DNA of 17,692 nt from an uncultured Clostridia bacterium (GTDB lineage: Bacteria; Bacillota; Clostridia; Christensenellales; CAG-314). A program made the position numbers and the translations under genes. The stretch is from assembly GCA_934281515.1 (NCBI GenBank), contig CAKQXG010000026.1, forward strand, positions 1-17,692, in the 5' to 3' direction. How positions within the stretch are numbered: position 1 is the stretch's first letter; the number at the start of each line of letters is the position of its first letter. The notes beneath the pieces are model-generated. The model was not told the DNA's origin. It did no database searches and saw only the letters and a list, made by a program, of their open reading frames with translations. Shown in pieces: positions 1 through 6,511 of the stretch.

Positions 1-25
1 GGAGGCTTATTTTGTCATTTGACGA

Positions 26-53
26 CAAATTTTGCATACGTATCAAAAATTTG
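26..53. promoter_or_regulatory. Palindromic ATACGTAT site A, upstream of ssrA
   Basis: The core ATACGTAT (36-43) is flanked by arms CAAATTTTGC and CAAAAATTTG, which are nearly reverse complements, so the whole 28 bases form an imperfect palindrome. Bases 26-43 are identical to 3909-3926. The site lies about 35 bases upstream of the likely ssrA promoter, outside the putative island. A palindrome with central CG is typical of dimeric repressor operators, but the cognate regulator is not known. Confidence 0.5.
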
Positions 54-75
54 CACGCAAAGTTGCCCGATTCGG

Positions 76-104
76 TTGCATTTTTGCACAATCGGGTATA
101 TAAT
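76..104 (+). promoter_or_regulatory. Likely sigma-A promoter of ssrA
   Basis: TTGCAT (76-81) and a perfect TATAAT (99-104) are separated by 17 bases. Transcription would begin near 111, leaving about 94 bases of leader to be removed by RNase P before the mature tmRNA end at 205. The -35 match is only partial. Confidence 0.5.
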
Positions 105-204
105 AACTATGCTTAAAACTGCGGTTGGCATGGGCAAATGTCCGTCCGCCGCCACGTCACGACCTACTTGCATGGCTGTCGCCGAGATTGTGACGGTTGT
201 CAAC

Positions 205-578
205 GGGGGTGTTTTCAGATTCGCCCGGCGGCAAAGAAGGTTTGGTAAGCGCGCCGCAGCGCCCACTGCGTATCAAGGCAAAAACAATTAAACGCTAACA
301 ATAATAGCACAAGCCGTTCCTTCGGAATGGCATACGCTGCCTAATTTAACCGCAGCGCGTAAGCTCTCGTTATTTTGCGTGGCGGGATGTCTTGCGTCAG
401 ACAACGCAAATGGGATGACGTCGTTCGGCAAAGCGGCATAGTCCGAGATTTATTTGCCTTTGGCCGTGTTCGGTTGGTTTGCTTTCCACGCGCGGCGACA
501 GTCAAAAGCAAACTTTGCGCGGAGAAAGCTAAATGGTCTTACGTCGGTACACGGGTGCAAGTCCCGTCACCTCCACCA
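205..578 (+). ncRNA. ssrA: tmRNA (transfer-messenger RNA)
   Basis: tmRNA rescues stalled ribosomes and adds a degradation tag to the unfinished protein. The 5' acceptor strand GGGGGTG (205-211) pairs over seven positions with CACCTCC (568-574), with one G-T wobble, followed by discriminator A and an encoded CCA (576-578). The 5' part reads TTTTCAGATTCGCC, like the conserved tmRNA start. A T arm is visible (stem 551-555 with 563-567). An internal reading frame at 294-341 encodes the tag ANNNSTSRSFGMAYAA with stop TAA at 342-344; the hydrophobic AYAA ending is typical of a proteolysis tag. The length of 374 bases is normal. The T loop is TGCAAGT rather than the usual TTCRANY form. A terminator follows at 623. 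Confidence 0.92.
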
Positions 579-590
579 ACTTAACAATTT
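541..590. other. Candidate attachment site (attL) at the ssrA 3' end
   Basis: The 3' end of ssrA is a classic target of tyrosine recombinases, which keep the gene intact by carrying a copy of its 3' end. A complete integrase gene ends 112 bases beyond the CCA. I see no second copy of the T arm plus CACCTCCACCA in this window, so the core limits are unknown and the other end of the island would lie further right. Confidence 0.4.
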
Positions 591-622
591 TTGGGGTGTT
601 TTCGTTGAAAGCATCCTTTTGG

Positions 623-651
623 AAAAAGTCGTCCGCTTGGACGGCTTTTTT
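623..651 (+). terminator. Factor-independent terminator after ssrA
   Basis: The stem AAAAAGTCGTCC (623-634) pairs with GGACGGCTTTTT (639-650) around the loop GCTT, and the 3' arm runs into six T. It lies 45 bases after the tmRNA CCA. The A-rich 5' arm means it could also terminate the integrase transcript arriving from the other strand. Confidence 0.85.
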
Positions 652-690
652 GCTGTTCTGCGTATACTTAGCATTACATACGGCAGGCAT

Positions 691-1605
691 TTACAGCAGT
701 TTTCCCAGGCGATTCATCATGGCGGTTTTGTGTTCCAGCATGGAGTGGGCGTAGCGGTTCAGGGTTACGGTCGGATTTTTGTGCCCCAGTATCTCCGACA
801 GCGTTCGGACGTCCATGCCGCATTCGAGGGCGCGAGTGGCAAAGGTGTGTCGCAGTGAGTGGAAACCGTGGTGCATAATTTCAAGCCTTTTAAGCAGCAA
901 TTCAAAACTTCGTTGGTAGCAACGCACCAAAACGGCGTTGCCGTCCTCGGACACCACGAAGTCAGACTTGCTGCTTTTCTTTATGCGTTTCAACCTTGTC
1001 AACAGTTGCTCGGGCAGCGGTATAATTCGGCGCGACGTGGTTGTTTTCGGTTCGTCAAACACTAGTCCGTCGGTGGTGTCGTGGCAAGATCGGCACACGG
1101 TCAACAGTCCTTTTGCAAAGTCGATGTCCTTCCATTGCAGCGCCAACAGTTCGCCTATGCGTAAACCGGTGTACAGGCACAGTACAATGCCGAAAAGTTT
1201 CGGCTTGTGGCTTTCAAGCGCGGCGCGTTCTATCCTTTTTTGTTCGGCAATGGTAAAGCACTCTATTTTGCGTTCTTTCGGCTTGGGACGTTTGACTTTG
1301 TTCGCCGTGTAGTCGGCGGTGTAACCGAATAGGTATGCCGTGTGCAACGAATTTTGCGCTACGGAAATAACAGTGTTTACGGTGCTTGCCGACAATCCTT
1401 GGCGTAACTTGCCGTTGCCGCTGTCGAGCAGTACGGTAACCAGTTTTTGCAACACGGCAGGGGTAATATCTTCTATGTTCATGTCGCCGATATGCGGCGC
1501 AATGTGAATGCGTACTAATTGTTCGTAACGTACATATGTGCGTTGTTTAGTATTCGGTTGTATGTAGTGTTTCAGCCAGTTGTCGAGCCAGTCCCGATAG
1601 GTCAT
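691..1605 (-). CDS. Tyrosine recombinase / phage-type integrase
   Basis: This 304-residue protein should catalyse site-specific integration and excision of a mobile element. The N-terminal part (about 1-100) resembles a SAM-like core-binding domain. The C-terminal catalytic domain keeps the full active site: R149 in YTGLRIGE, K187 in DEPKTTT, H249 and R252 in HSLRH, H275 in LGH, and the nucleophile Y285 in NRYAH. I chose the ATG at 1605 because AAGGAG (rc of 1614-1619) lies eight bases upstream and the protein then starts directly with the core-binding fold; an upstream ATG at 1710 has no such site. The gene reads toward the ssrA 3' end, as expected for an integrase using that site. No excisionase or replication gene is visible nearby, so the element may be an island remnant or a satellite-like island. 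Confidence 0.93.
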   Translation of the reverse strand: MTYRDWLDNWLKHYIQPNTKQRTYVRYEQLVRIHIAPHIGDMNIEDITPAVLQKLVTVLLDSGNGKLRQGLSASTVNTVISVAQNSLHTAYLFGYTADYTANKVKRPKPKERKIECFTIAEQKRIERAALESHKPKLFGIVLCLYTGLRIGELLALQWKDIDFAKGLLTVCRSCHDTTDGLVFDEPKTTTSRRIIPLPEQLLTRLKRIKKSSKSDFVVSEDGNAVLVRCYQRSFELLLKRLEIMHHGFHSLRHTFATRALECGMDVRTLSEILGHKNPTVTLNRYAHSMLEHKTAMMNRLGKLL

Positions 1606-1679
1606 CTTTAGTTCTCCTTGATATGTTTTCAAATCCGATCCGCACTGCCCATAAATACGGTTTGCGGGTTTAAAATTAA

Positions 1680-1710
1680 ATTTTATCTCAAAAAACGAAT
1701 ACGGTATCAA
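1680..1710 (-). promoter_or_regulatory. Possible integrase promoter
   Basis: On the minus strand TTGATA (rc of 1705-1710) and TAAAAT (rc of 1680-1685) are separated by 19 bases, about 75 bases upstream of the integrase ATG. The spacing is longer than ideal, so the call is weak. Confidence 0.3.
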
Positions 1711-1774
1711 AAATTGCTTGCAAATTTGTTTTGCCGACTCTTTGTTCGTTGGTATAAGCGGCAGTCAAAAAGGC

Positions 1775-1840
1775 AAAGTAGACAAAGAGTAGACACAAAA
1801 CATCTTGAAATTTGCCTTTGCTTGTGGTAGTGTAAAGTAG
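1775..1840. repeat. Short AAAGTAG-type repeats near the integrase gene
   Basis: AAAGTAGAC (1775-1783) is followed directly by AAAGAGTAGAC (1784-1794), and AAAGTAG recurs at 1834-1840. GACTCTTTG near 1736 is an inverted form. Such short repeats beside an integrase can be arm-type binding sites, but this is only inferred from position. Confidence 0.2.
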
Positions 1841-1872
1841 CAAGTGGGTTTGTGAGCTTGCCTTGCAAAAGT

Positions 1873-1900
1873 TTGTTGTGTAAAATACTTTTGTTACAAT
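1873..1900 (+). promoter_or_regulatory. Possible promoter of the membrane regulator gene
   Basis: The -10-like TACAAT (1895-1900) is preceded at 16 bases by the poor -35 TTGTTG (1873-1878). TTGCAA (1863-1868) with TACTTT (1886-1891) at 17 bases is an alternative. Either would give a leader that includes the downstream G tract. Confidence 0.3.
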
Positions 1901-1953
1901 ATCTTCTTCTCCGCGACAATTGTCTGCGGTACTGTGCCTCTCTCCATAGTTAT

Positions 1954-1964
1954 GGGGGGGGGGG
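1954..1964 (+). repeat. 11-base poly-G tract upstream of the sensor gene
   Basis: Eleven G in a row end 18 bases before the sensor ATG. The length is right for slipped-strand variation. An ATG at 1952 abuts the tract; with ten G instead of eleven it would be in frame with the sensor and add the N-terminal stretch MGGGHALFTN. A second tract of the same length occurs at 17052. An assembly artefact cannot be excluded. Confidence 0.75.
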
Positions 1965-1982
1965 CACGCCTTATTTACAAAT

Positions 1983-3746
1983 ATGACAAACAGAAAACCC
2001 GATCCCGTGTTGCTCGGCAATGCCATTGTCGAAGCACGACGAAAAAAGAATCTTACGCAGCAACAACTTGCCGACGCATTGGGCGTGACAAACAAAACGG
2101 TCAGTAAATGGGAGTGTGGTAGGGGACTGCCCGACCAATCGATGTTTGAGCCGTTGGAACAGATGTTGGAGATACGCGTTGACGACTATGTCGGAGAGGA
2201 GCCGACGGTATACTACACGCGTGCTACTACGGTGATTTCCCGCGTTGCACTCATTACGTTGTCGGCAGTGTTGGTAGTGTGCGGCGTACTGCTTGTAGTA
2301 ACAAGCGCGCATGACGTTGTTGTCGTACACGTTTGTAACCATGTTTGTCCGACTTGCGGTTTGTGTACGTCCGACTGTCCCGACCCTGTATGTGCAGCCA
2401 AGTGCAACGGTCACTACGATCTGGAAGAGCGCGGTGTGTATACATTTGAAGCGGAAAGTTGCGACTACTCCGACAACCTGTACGTAATGAACGACGCAGG
2501 CAGTGGCAAGGGGTATCTGGGCAACTTCGACTTCCACGACGGCGAGACTATGACCTACCGTTTTAGCAGTCGCAACAACGTCTCTGCACGATTGTATTTT
2601 GCGTTGGTGCCTCGCGGCATAGACGATGTGTGCAACGACACATTTACAGTCACCGTAAACGGGCAAACGTTATACAGCAGAGCGGTGTTTCGCGGAGCGT
2701 TTGTCGGTTGGCACAACTTTGTGGAGTACTACATCGCCGACATTGCAGTAGCAAGCGGTGACAACGTAATCGAAGTGCGGTACAACATCAACGAGTTTCA
2801 CAACAACGGACACAACTTTGACTATATCAAACTTAACACGCGCCCGTATGTCAAAAGCAGCGACATTGTGTTGGAAGCCGAAGAAAGTCAGCATAGCGAC
2901 AACCTTCGTACGCGCCACGAGGCAGGCAGCGGACTGGGTTACCTTGGCGACTTCGACAACAACGACGGCGAAACATTGCGATTCGAGTTTACGTCCGACG
3001 TTGCCGAAAAGCGCAGTATGTTTTTTGCGTTGGCGACGCGCGGAATAAACGACAGAATGGCCGAAACCTATACGATCAGGTTTAACGGCGTAGAAGTATT
3101 CACCAACTCGGTGGTGCACGGCGCGTTTGACGGACCCGACAGATGGACGGATTTCAAGGAATACTTTGTGGCAAACGTTGCTTTGATTGCAGGCACAAAC
3201 ACTTTGGAAGTCACCTTCCACAGCAACGGCACCGATGTCAAGTGGGGCAACAACGGGCACAACTTCGACTATGTGCGTTTGGTGCGCACTACGGTTACGG
3301 ATTATGTTGGCAACGATGTCAGGATTGGCGCCGAAGCCGCCAAGCTCGACCAACGGTTGTTTTACGGTACTTCCGACGCAGGCAAGTTGTATGTCGGCGG
3401 ATTTGACCTTGCAGACCTTGCCGAAGTGCGTTTCTTTGTACATGCGGACGTTGCTGCAGTAGTCGGCTTGACGTTGGACATGGTGCCGCGCGGGCACAAC
3501 GAACCTTTTGCCGACAGTTTCGACATCTACGTCAACGGCATTGCAGTGCAGTCCGACGCGGTTATCGACGGGCAGTTTGGAGGTTTTGACAACTTTGTCG
3601 AGTACTTTATCGCCGATATCGCTTTGCAGAGCGGCGACAACGAAATTCTGTTTGTGTTTAAGAGCAATCAGGATCACAACAACGGACACAATATAGGCGG
3701 CATAAGCCTTGCGCCTCGTTCGGCGCAACCTGATGTTGACGAATAG
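1983..3746 (+). CDS. Membrane-spanning XRE-type regulator with three CBM6/35-like sensor domains
   Basis: This 587-residue protein joins a cytoplasmic DNA-binding domain to an extracellular sugar-binding array. Residues 10-64 are an XRE/HTH_3 helix-turn-helix (KKNLTQQQLADALGVTNKTVSKWE). Residues 82-108 form one hydrophobic membrane helix. Residues 118-141 carry seven cysteines (C118, 122, 125, 128, 132, 137, 141) with nearby H116, H120 and H144. Three beta-sandwich domains resembling CBM6/35 follow (about 150-286, 295-435, 445-577); the first two end in NNGHNFDY, while the third has NNGHNIGG and may be weakened. Topology implies a cytoplasmic N terminus and outside CBMs, so it could sense glycans directly and control the genes downstream; this role is inferred. 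The ATG at 1983 has no good ribosome site, only a G tract 18 bases away. The domain calls are by eye. Confidence 0.85.
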   Translation: MTNRKPDPVLLGNAIVEARRKKNLTQQQLADALGVTNKTVSKWECGRGLPDQSMFEPLEQMLEIRVDDYVGEEPTVYYTRATTVISRVALITLSAVLVVCGVLLVVTSAHDVVVVHVCNHVCPTCGLCTSDCPDPVCAAKCNGHYDLEERGVYTFEAESCDYSDNLYVMNDAGSGKGYLGNFDFHDGETMTYRFSSRNNVSARLYFALVPRGIDDVCNDTFTVTVNGQTLYSRAVFRGAFVGWHNFVEYYIADIAVASGDNVIEVRYNINEFHNNGHNFDYIKLNTRPYVKSSDIVLEAEESQHSDNLRTRHEAGSGLGYLGDFDNNDGETLRFEFTSDVAEKRSMFFALATRGINDRMAETYTIRFNGVEVFTNSVVHGAFDGPDRWTDFKEYFVANVALIAGTNTLEVTFHSNGTDVKWGNNGHNFDYVRLVRTTVTDYVGNDVRIGAEAAKLDQRLFYGTSDAGKLYVGGFDLADLAEVRFFVHADVAAVVGLTLDMVPRGHNEPFADSFDIYVNGIAVQSDAVIDGQFGGFDNFVEYFIADIALQSGDNEILFVFKSNQDHNNGHNIGGISLAPRSAQPDVDE

Positions 3747-3809
3747 CGAACGGACGTAAAATCTTGTTTGTTGACATAAAACAGGTTTTGCAAGGAAAAC
3801 AGTGTTTCA

Positions 3810-3890
3810 AATCTCTTGTCCGTAGAAAGAGATTCCGATACGAAAAATGTAACAATAAAAGGCAACCTTGTCCGTAATCGTAAACGGACA
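3810..3890 (+). other. Two hairpins with repeated CTTGTCCGTA, possible leader structure
   Basis: AATCTCTT (3810-3817) pairs with AAGAGATT (3827-3834), and TGTCCGT (3869-3875) pairs with ACGGACA (3884-3890). CTTGTCCGTA occurs twice (3815-3824 and 3867-3876), so ACGGACA could pair with either copy and alternative folds are possible. Neither hairpin is followed by a T run. The stretch lies in the 289 bases between the sensor gene and the Big_3 lipoprotein gene. Confidence 0.35.
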
Positions 3891-3908
3891 TCCTCTTCCG
3901 AAATCAGG

Positions 3909-3937
3909 CAAATTTTGCATACGTATACGGAATTCTG
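3909..3937. promoter_or_regulatory. ATACGTAT site B, upstream of the Big_3 lipoprotein gene
   Basis: CAAATTTTGCATACGTAT (3909-3926) repeats bases 26-43 exactly. The core palindrome ATACGTAT is at 3919-3926, 109 bases before the ATG at 4036. TTGCAT (3915-3920) and GATATT (3937-3942) at 16 bases could be overlapping promoter boxes, so a protein bound here could control the operon starting at 4036. The regulator is unknown; the adjacent XRE sensor is one candidate. Confidence 0.5.
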
Positions 3938-4035
3938 ATATTTTCGATGGTGGGAAACGGCAATTCTACGAAGATTGTCGTAAGTCGAAACTAAAGTTGC
4001 ATTTTTGCAGCGTTAGAATAAAAGGAGGAAAACTA

Positions 4036-6501
4036 ATGAACAAGCAAAGCAAATTGTCGGTACGCAAGACATTGATTCTTGCAGCAACGTTGCTACTGTG
4101 TCTTGCCGTGTTGTTTGCGGCATGCGCACCCGAAGAGCCGACTACCAAAACGACGTTGAAGTCTATTGCCGTAACAACGCAACCGACCAAGACGGCGTAC
4201 ACCGAGGGCGACAAGTTTGACCCCACGGGCATGGTAGTTACAGCTACGTACAGCGACGAGACAACAAAGGCGGTTTCGGGCTACAAGTTTAGTCCCGACG
4301 GCGCACTTAAGACGACGGACAACAAGATTACCGTCAGCTACACCGAAGGCGACGTTACTGTCAAAGTCGAAGTGGCAATCACTGTCACTGCCAAACAGCA
4401 ACCGCAACCCGAAGTCGTGTTGTCGGCAATCGAAATCACGACAGCTCCTGTCAAAACGTCCTATCTTGTCGGCGAGAGGTTTGATCCGACGGGCATGGTT
4501 GTTACCGCTAAATACAGCGACGACACCAGCAAAGCCGTCACCGACTACACAATCGACCTTGACGGCAAGGATCTTGTCCGCGCCAATCAAAAGGTTGTTG
4601 TCAGCTACACCGAAGGCGACGTGACCAAGCAAGCAAATGTAAAGATTACCGTTTCTTACCCCTTGGACAGTCTGTCGTTAAACACGTTGCCTGCCAAGAC
4701 GGAATACCTTGTAGGCGATACTTTCGACCCGACAGGTATGGAAGTCGTCGCCTGGTACAAGGAAAGTGAAGAAAAGAAGTCCAAAAAAGTAATCACAAAC
4801 TACACATGGTCACCCGACGGCAAGTTGACCGAGGACGTGAATGCGATCATTATCAGCTACACCGAAAACGGCATCACAAAAACCTATGAATTGTCTATAA
4901 AAGTGGTTGATCCCGACGCCAGAAAGATTGCCGCAAACGGCAGTTGGACGTTTGAGGAGTCCGATGCCGAAATCAACGGCTGCGAGCGCAAAGCCGAAAA
5001 CGGCGCAAGCGGCGGTTATGCATTGGGTAACTTCCAGAAGGGCGCAACCGTCACCTACACGATTGCATCCAAGGGCGCATACGACGCCGACTTGTACATC
5101 CGTGTTTCCTGCGGTATGGACAATCGTCCCCTCGATTTGGTTGCCGGACAATTGTACACAATCACCGTCAACGGCACGGCTTTGCCTGCTTCGCAAACGG
5201 CACTTAACGGCGAACTCGGCTGGGCAAATTACATCGAGTACCGCATCGGTCGTTTGGCTTTGGCAGAGGGCGACAACACAATCACAATTACATACAGCGG
5301 CATTTGTCCGCACAACTTCGACAATATCCGCATTGTCACGGGCGAAAACATGGTTACCAAACCCGTCGACTCCGTGCTTACCTCAATCGAAGTTACAACC
5401 GCGCCTACCAAACTTGCCTACGAAGAGGGCGAAAAGTTTGACCATACTGGCATGGTGGTTACGGCTCACTACGAGGACGCAACCCTTGACCGCACCGTAG
5501 GCGAGTACGTAATCGACAAAACCGACGCTCTTGCTACAACGGACACCGTCGTGACGATTTCTTGGACGGAAAAGGGTGTTACCAAGACTGCCACCGTACA
5601 AATCACGGTGACGGAAAAGGTGATTACTACCGACCTCACCAAGGACGGCGTGTTCGTAATCGAAGAAGATCACGCAACCGCAACCGGTGCCAATGTCAAC
5701 GAGGAGGCCGGCACAACCAACGGTAAAGCGTTTGGTGGTTTCCAACCAGACGCAAAGGTGACCTTTACGGTTACCGCAAACGAAGCCACAAGCGGACAAC
5801 TGTACTTCCGTTTGGCAACGGGCATGGACGCAATCGATCGTAGCGAAATGAAGCTTAACGACAACTACACGGTTGTTGTAAACGGTAAAACAATTACTTG
5901 CAAAACACTGCTTAACGGGGCATTGGGATGGAGTAACTACACTTACTACCTTGCAGGCGACATTGACATCCTTGCAGGCGAAAACGTAATCGAAATCAGC
6001 TATCTCGGCGCTTGCGCGTTCAACTTCGACTGCATTAAGTTTGAGCTCGGCTCCGAAGCCAACCAGGTAGACGTCAAGGGCGACGGCAAAGTGATTTTGG
6101 AAGAGGATCGTGCCGTTATCGCGGGCGGAAACGTCAACAACGAAGGCGGCACAACCAACGGCAAAGCAATCGGCGGTATGGCTCCCGGCGGAAGTGCGAC
6201 TTTCACATGGAAATTCACCTCCAACGGAGCTTACTCGGCGAAATTGTATTTGCGCCTTGCAACCGGAATGGGCGACATCGACCGTAGTGCAATGACATTG
6301 TCAAGCAATTACAAAGTGACAATTAACGGCGTCGAATGTGTCAGTAACACCCTTTTAAACGGCGAAAACGGCTGGACAAACTATGTCGAGTATCTTGTAG
6401 GCGAAGTAAATCTTGTCGAGGGCGAAAACACCGTTGTCGTGGAATACCTCGGCTTGTGCAACTTCAACGTCGACAATATCCAAATTGTCGTAGGCGAGTA
6501 A
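4036..6501 (+). CDS. Surface lipoprotein with four Big_3 Ig-like and three CBM6/35-like domains
   Basis: The 821-residue product has a basic N terminus, a hydrophobic segment (12-29) and a lipobox LFAAC with C30 as the lipidated residue, so it should be anchored on the outer face of the membrane. Big_3-like domains (motifs YxxGDxFDPTGMVVTAxYSD and VSYTEGD) sit at about 40-117, 128-206, 210-291 and 447-526. CBM6/35-like sandwiches lie at about 298-435, 536-672 and 683-820, ending in HNFDNIRI, FNFDCIKF and FNVDNIQI. No catalytic domain is seen, so a glycan-capture role is inferred. The start follows AAAGGAGG (4021-4028) at seven bases; longer in-frame extensions are rejected. The GH3 gene starts 11 bases after the stop, so the two are probably co-transcribed. 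Confidence 0.88.
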   Translation: MNKQSKLSVRKTLILAATLLLCLAVLFAACAPEEPTTKTTLKSIAVTTQPTKTAYTEGDKFDPTGMVVTATYSDETTKAVSGYKFSPDGALKTTDNKITVSYTEGDVTVKVEVAITVTAKQQPQPEVVLSAIEITTAPVKTSYLVGERFDPTGMVVTAKYSDDTSKAVTDYTIDLDGKDLVRANQKVVVSYTEGDVTKQANVKITVSYPLDSLSLNTLPAKTEYLVGDTFDPTGMEVVAWYKESEEKKSKKVITNYTWSPDGKLTEDVNAIIISYTENGITKTYELSIKVVDPDARKIAANGSWTFEESDAEINGCERKAENGASGGYALGNFQKGATVTYTIASKGAYDADLYIRVSCGMDNRPLDLVAGQLYTITVNGTALPASQTALNGELGWANYIEYRIGRLALAEGDNTITITYSGICPHNFDNIRIVTGENMVTKPVDSVLTSIEVTTAPTKLAYEEGEKFDHTGMVVTAHYEDATLDRTVGEYVIDKTDALATTDTVVTISWTEKGVTKTATVQITVTEKVITTDLTKDGVFVIEEDHATATGANVNEEAGTTNGKAFGGFQPDAKVTFTVTANEATSGQLYFRLATGMDAIDRSEMKLNDNYTVVVNGKTITCKTLLNGALGWSNYTYYLAGDIDILAGENVIEISYLGACAFNFDCIKFELGSEANQVDVKGDGKVILEEDRAVIAGGNVNNEGGTTNGKAIGGMAPGGSATFTWKFTSNGAYSAKLYLRLATGMGDIDRSAMTLSSNYKVTINGVECVSNTLLNGENGWTNYVEYLVGEVNLVEGENTVVVEYLGLCNFNVDNIQIVVGE

Positions 6502-6511
6502 CGGGTGAACG

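Larger units (their letters stand above)
1606..1982. other. Divergent intergenic region, integrase / sensor gene
   Basis: No gene is supported here. The region must hold the integrase promoter (minus strand) and the promoter of the membrane regulator (plus strand). It contains AT-rich promoter-like boxes, AAAGTAG repeats and, near its right end, an 11-base G tract, each listed separately. I see no RNA gene. Confidence 0.6.

Noticed and set aside
19..584. Short open frames over the tmRNA region
   Set aside because: They overlap a confident tmRNA and its leader, and none has a ribosome site.
1606..1710. Longer integrase start at 1710
   Set aside because: No ribosome site there, while AAGGAG is well placed for 1605; the extra 35 residues do not look like part of the fold.
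2670..3728. 352-codon minus-strand frame across the CBM part of the regulator
   Set aside because: The translation is a shadow of the sense CBM repeats, with no recognisable domain or ribosome site.
3868..4035. Extension of the Big_3 lipoprotein upstream of 4036
   Set aside because: It would bury the signal peptide and lipobox internally, and the AAAGGAGG site points to 4036.
6212..6226. Partial match to the ssrA CACCTCCA end as a possible attR
   Set aside because: Only about eight bases match, it lies inside a coding region, and there is no T arm or CCA context.
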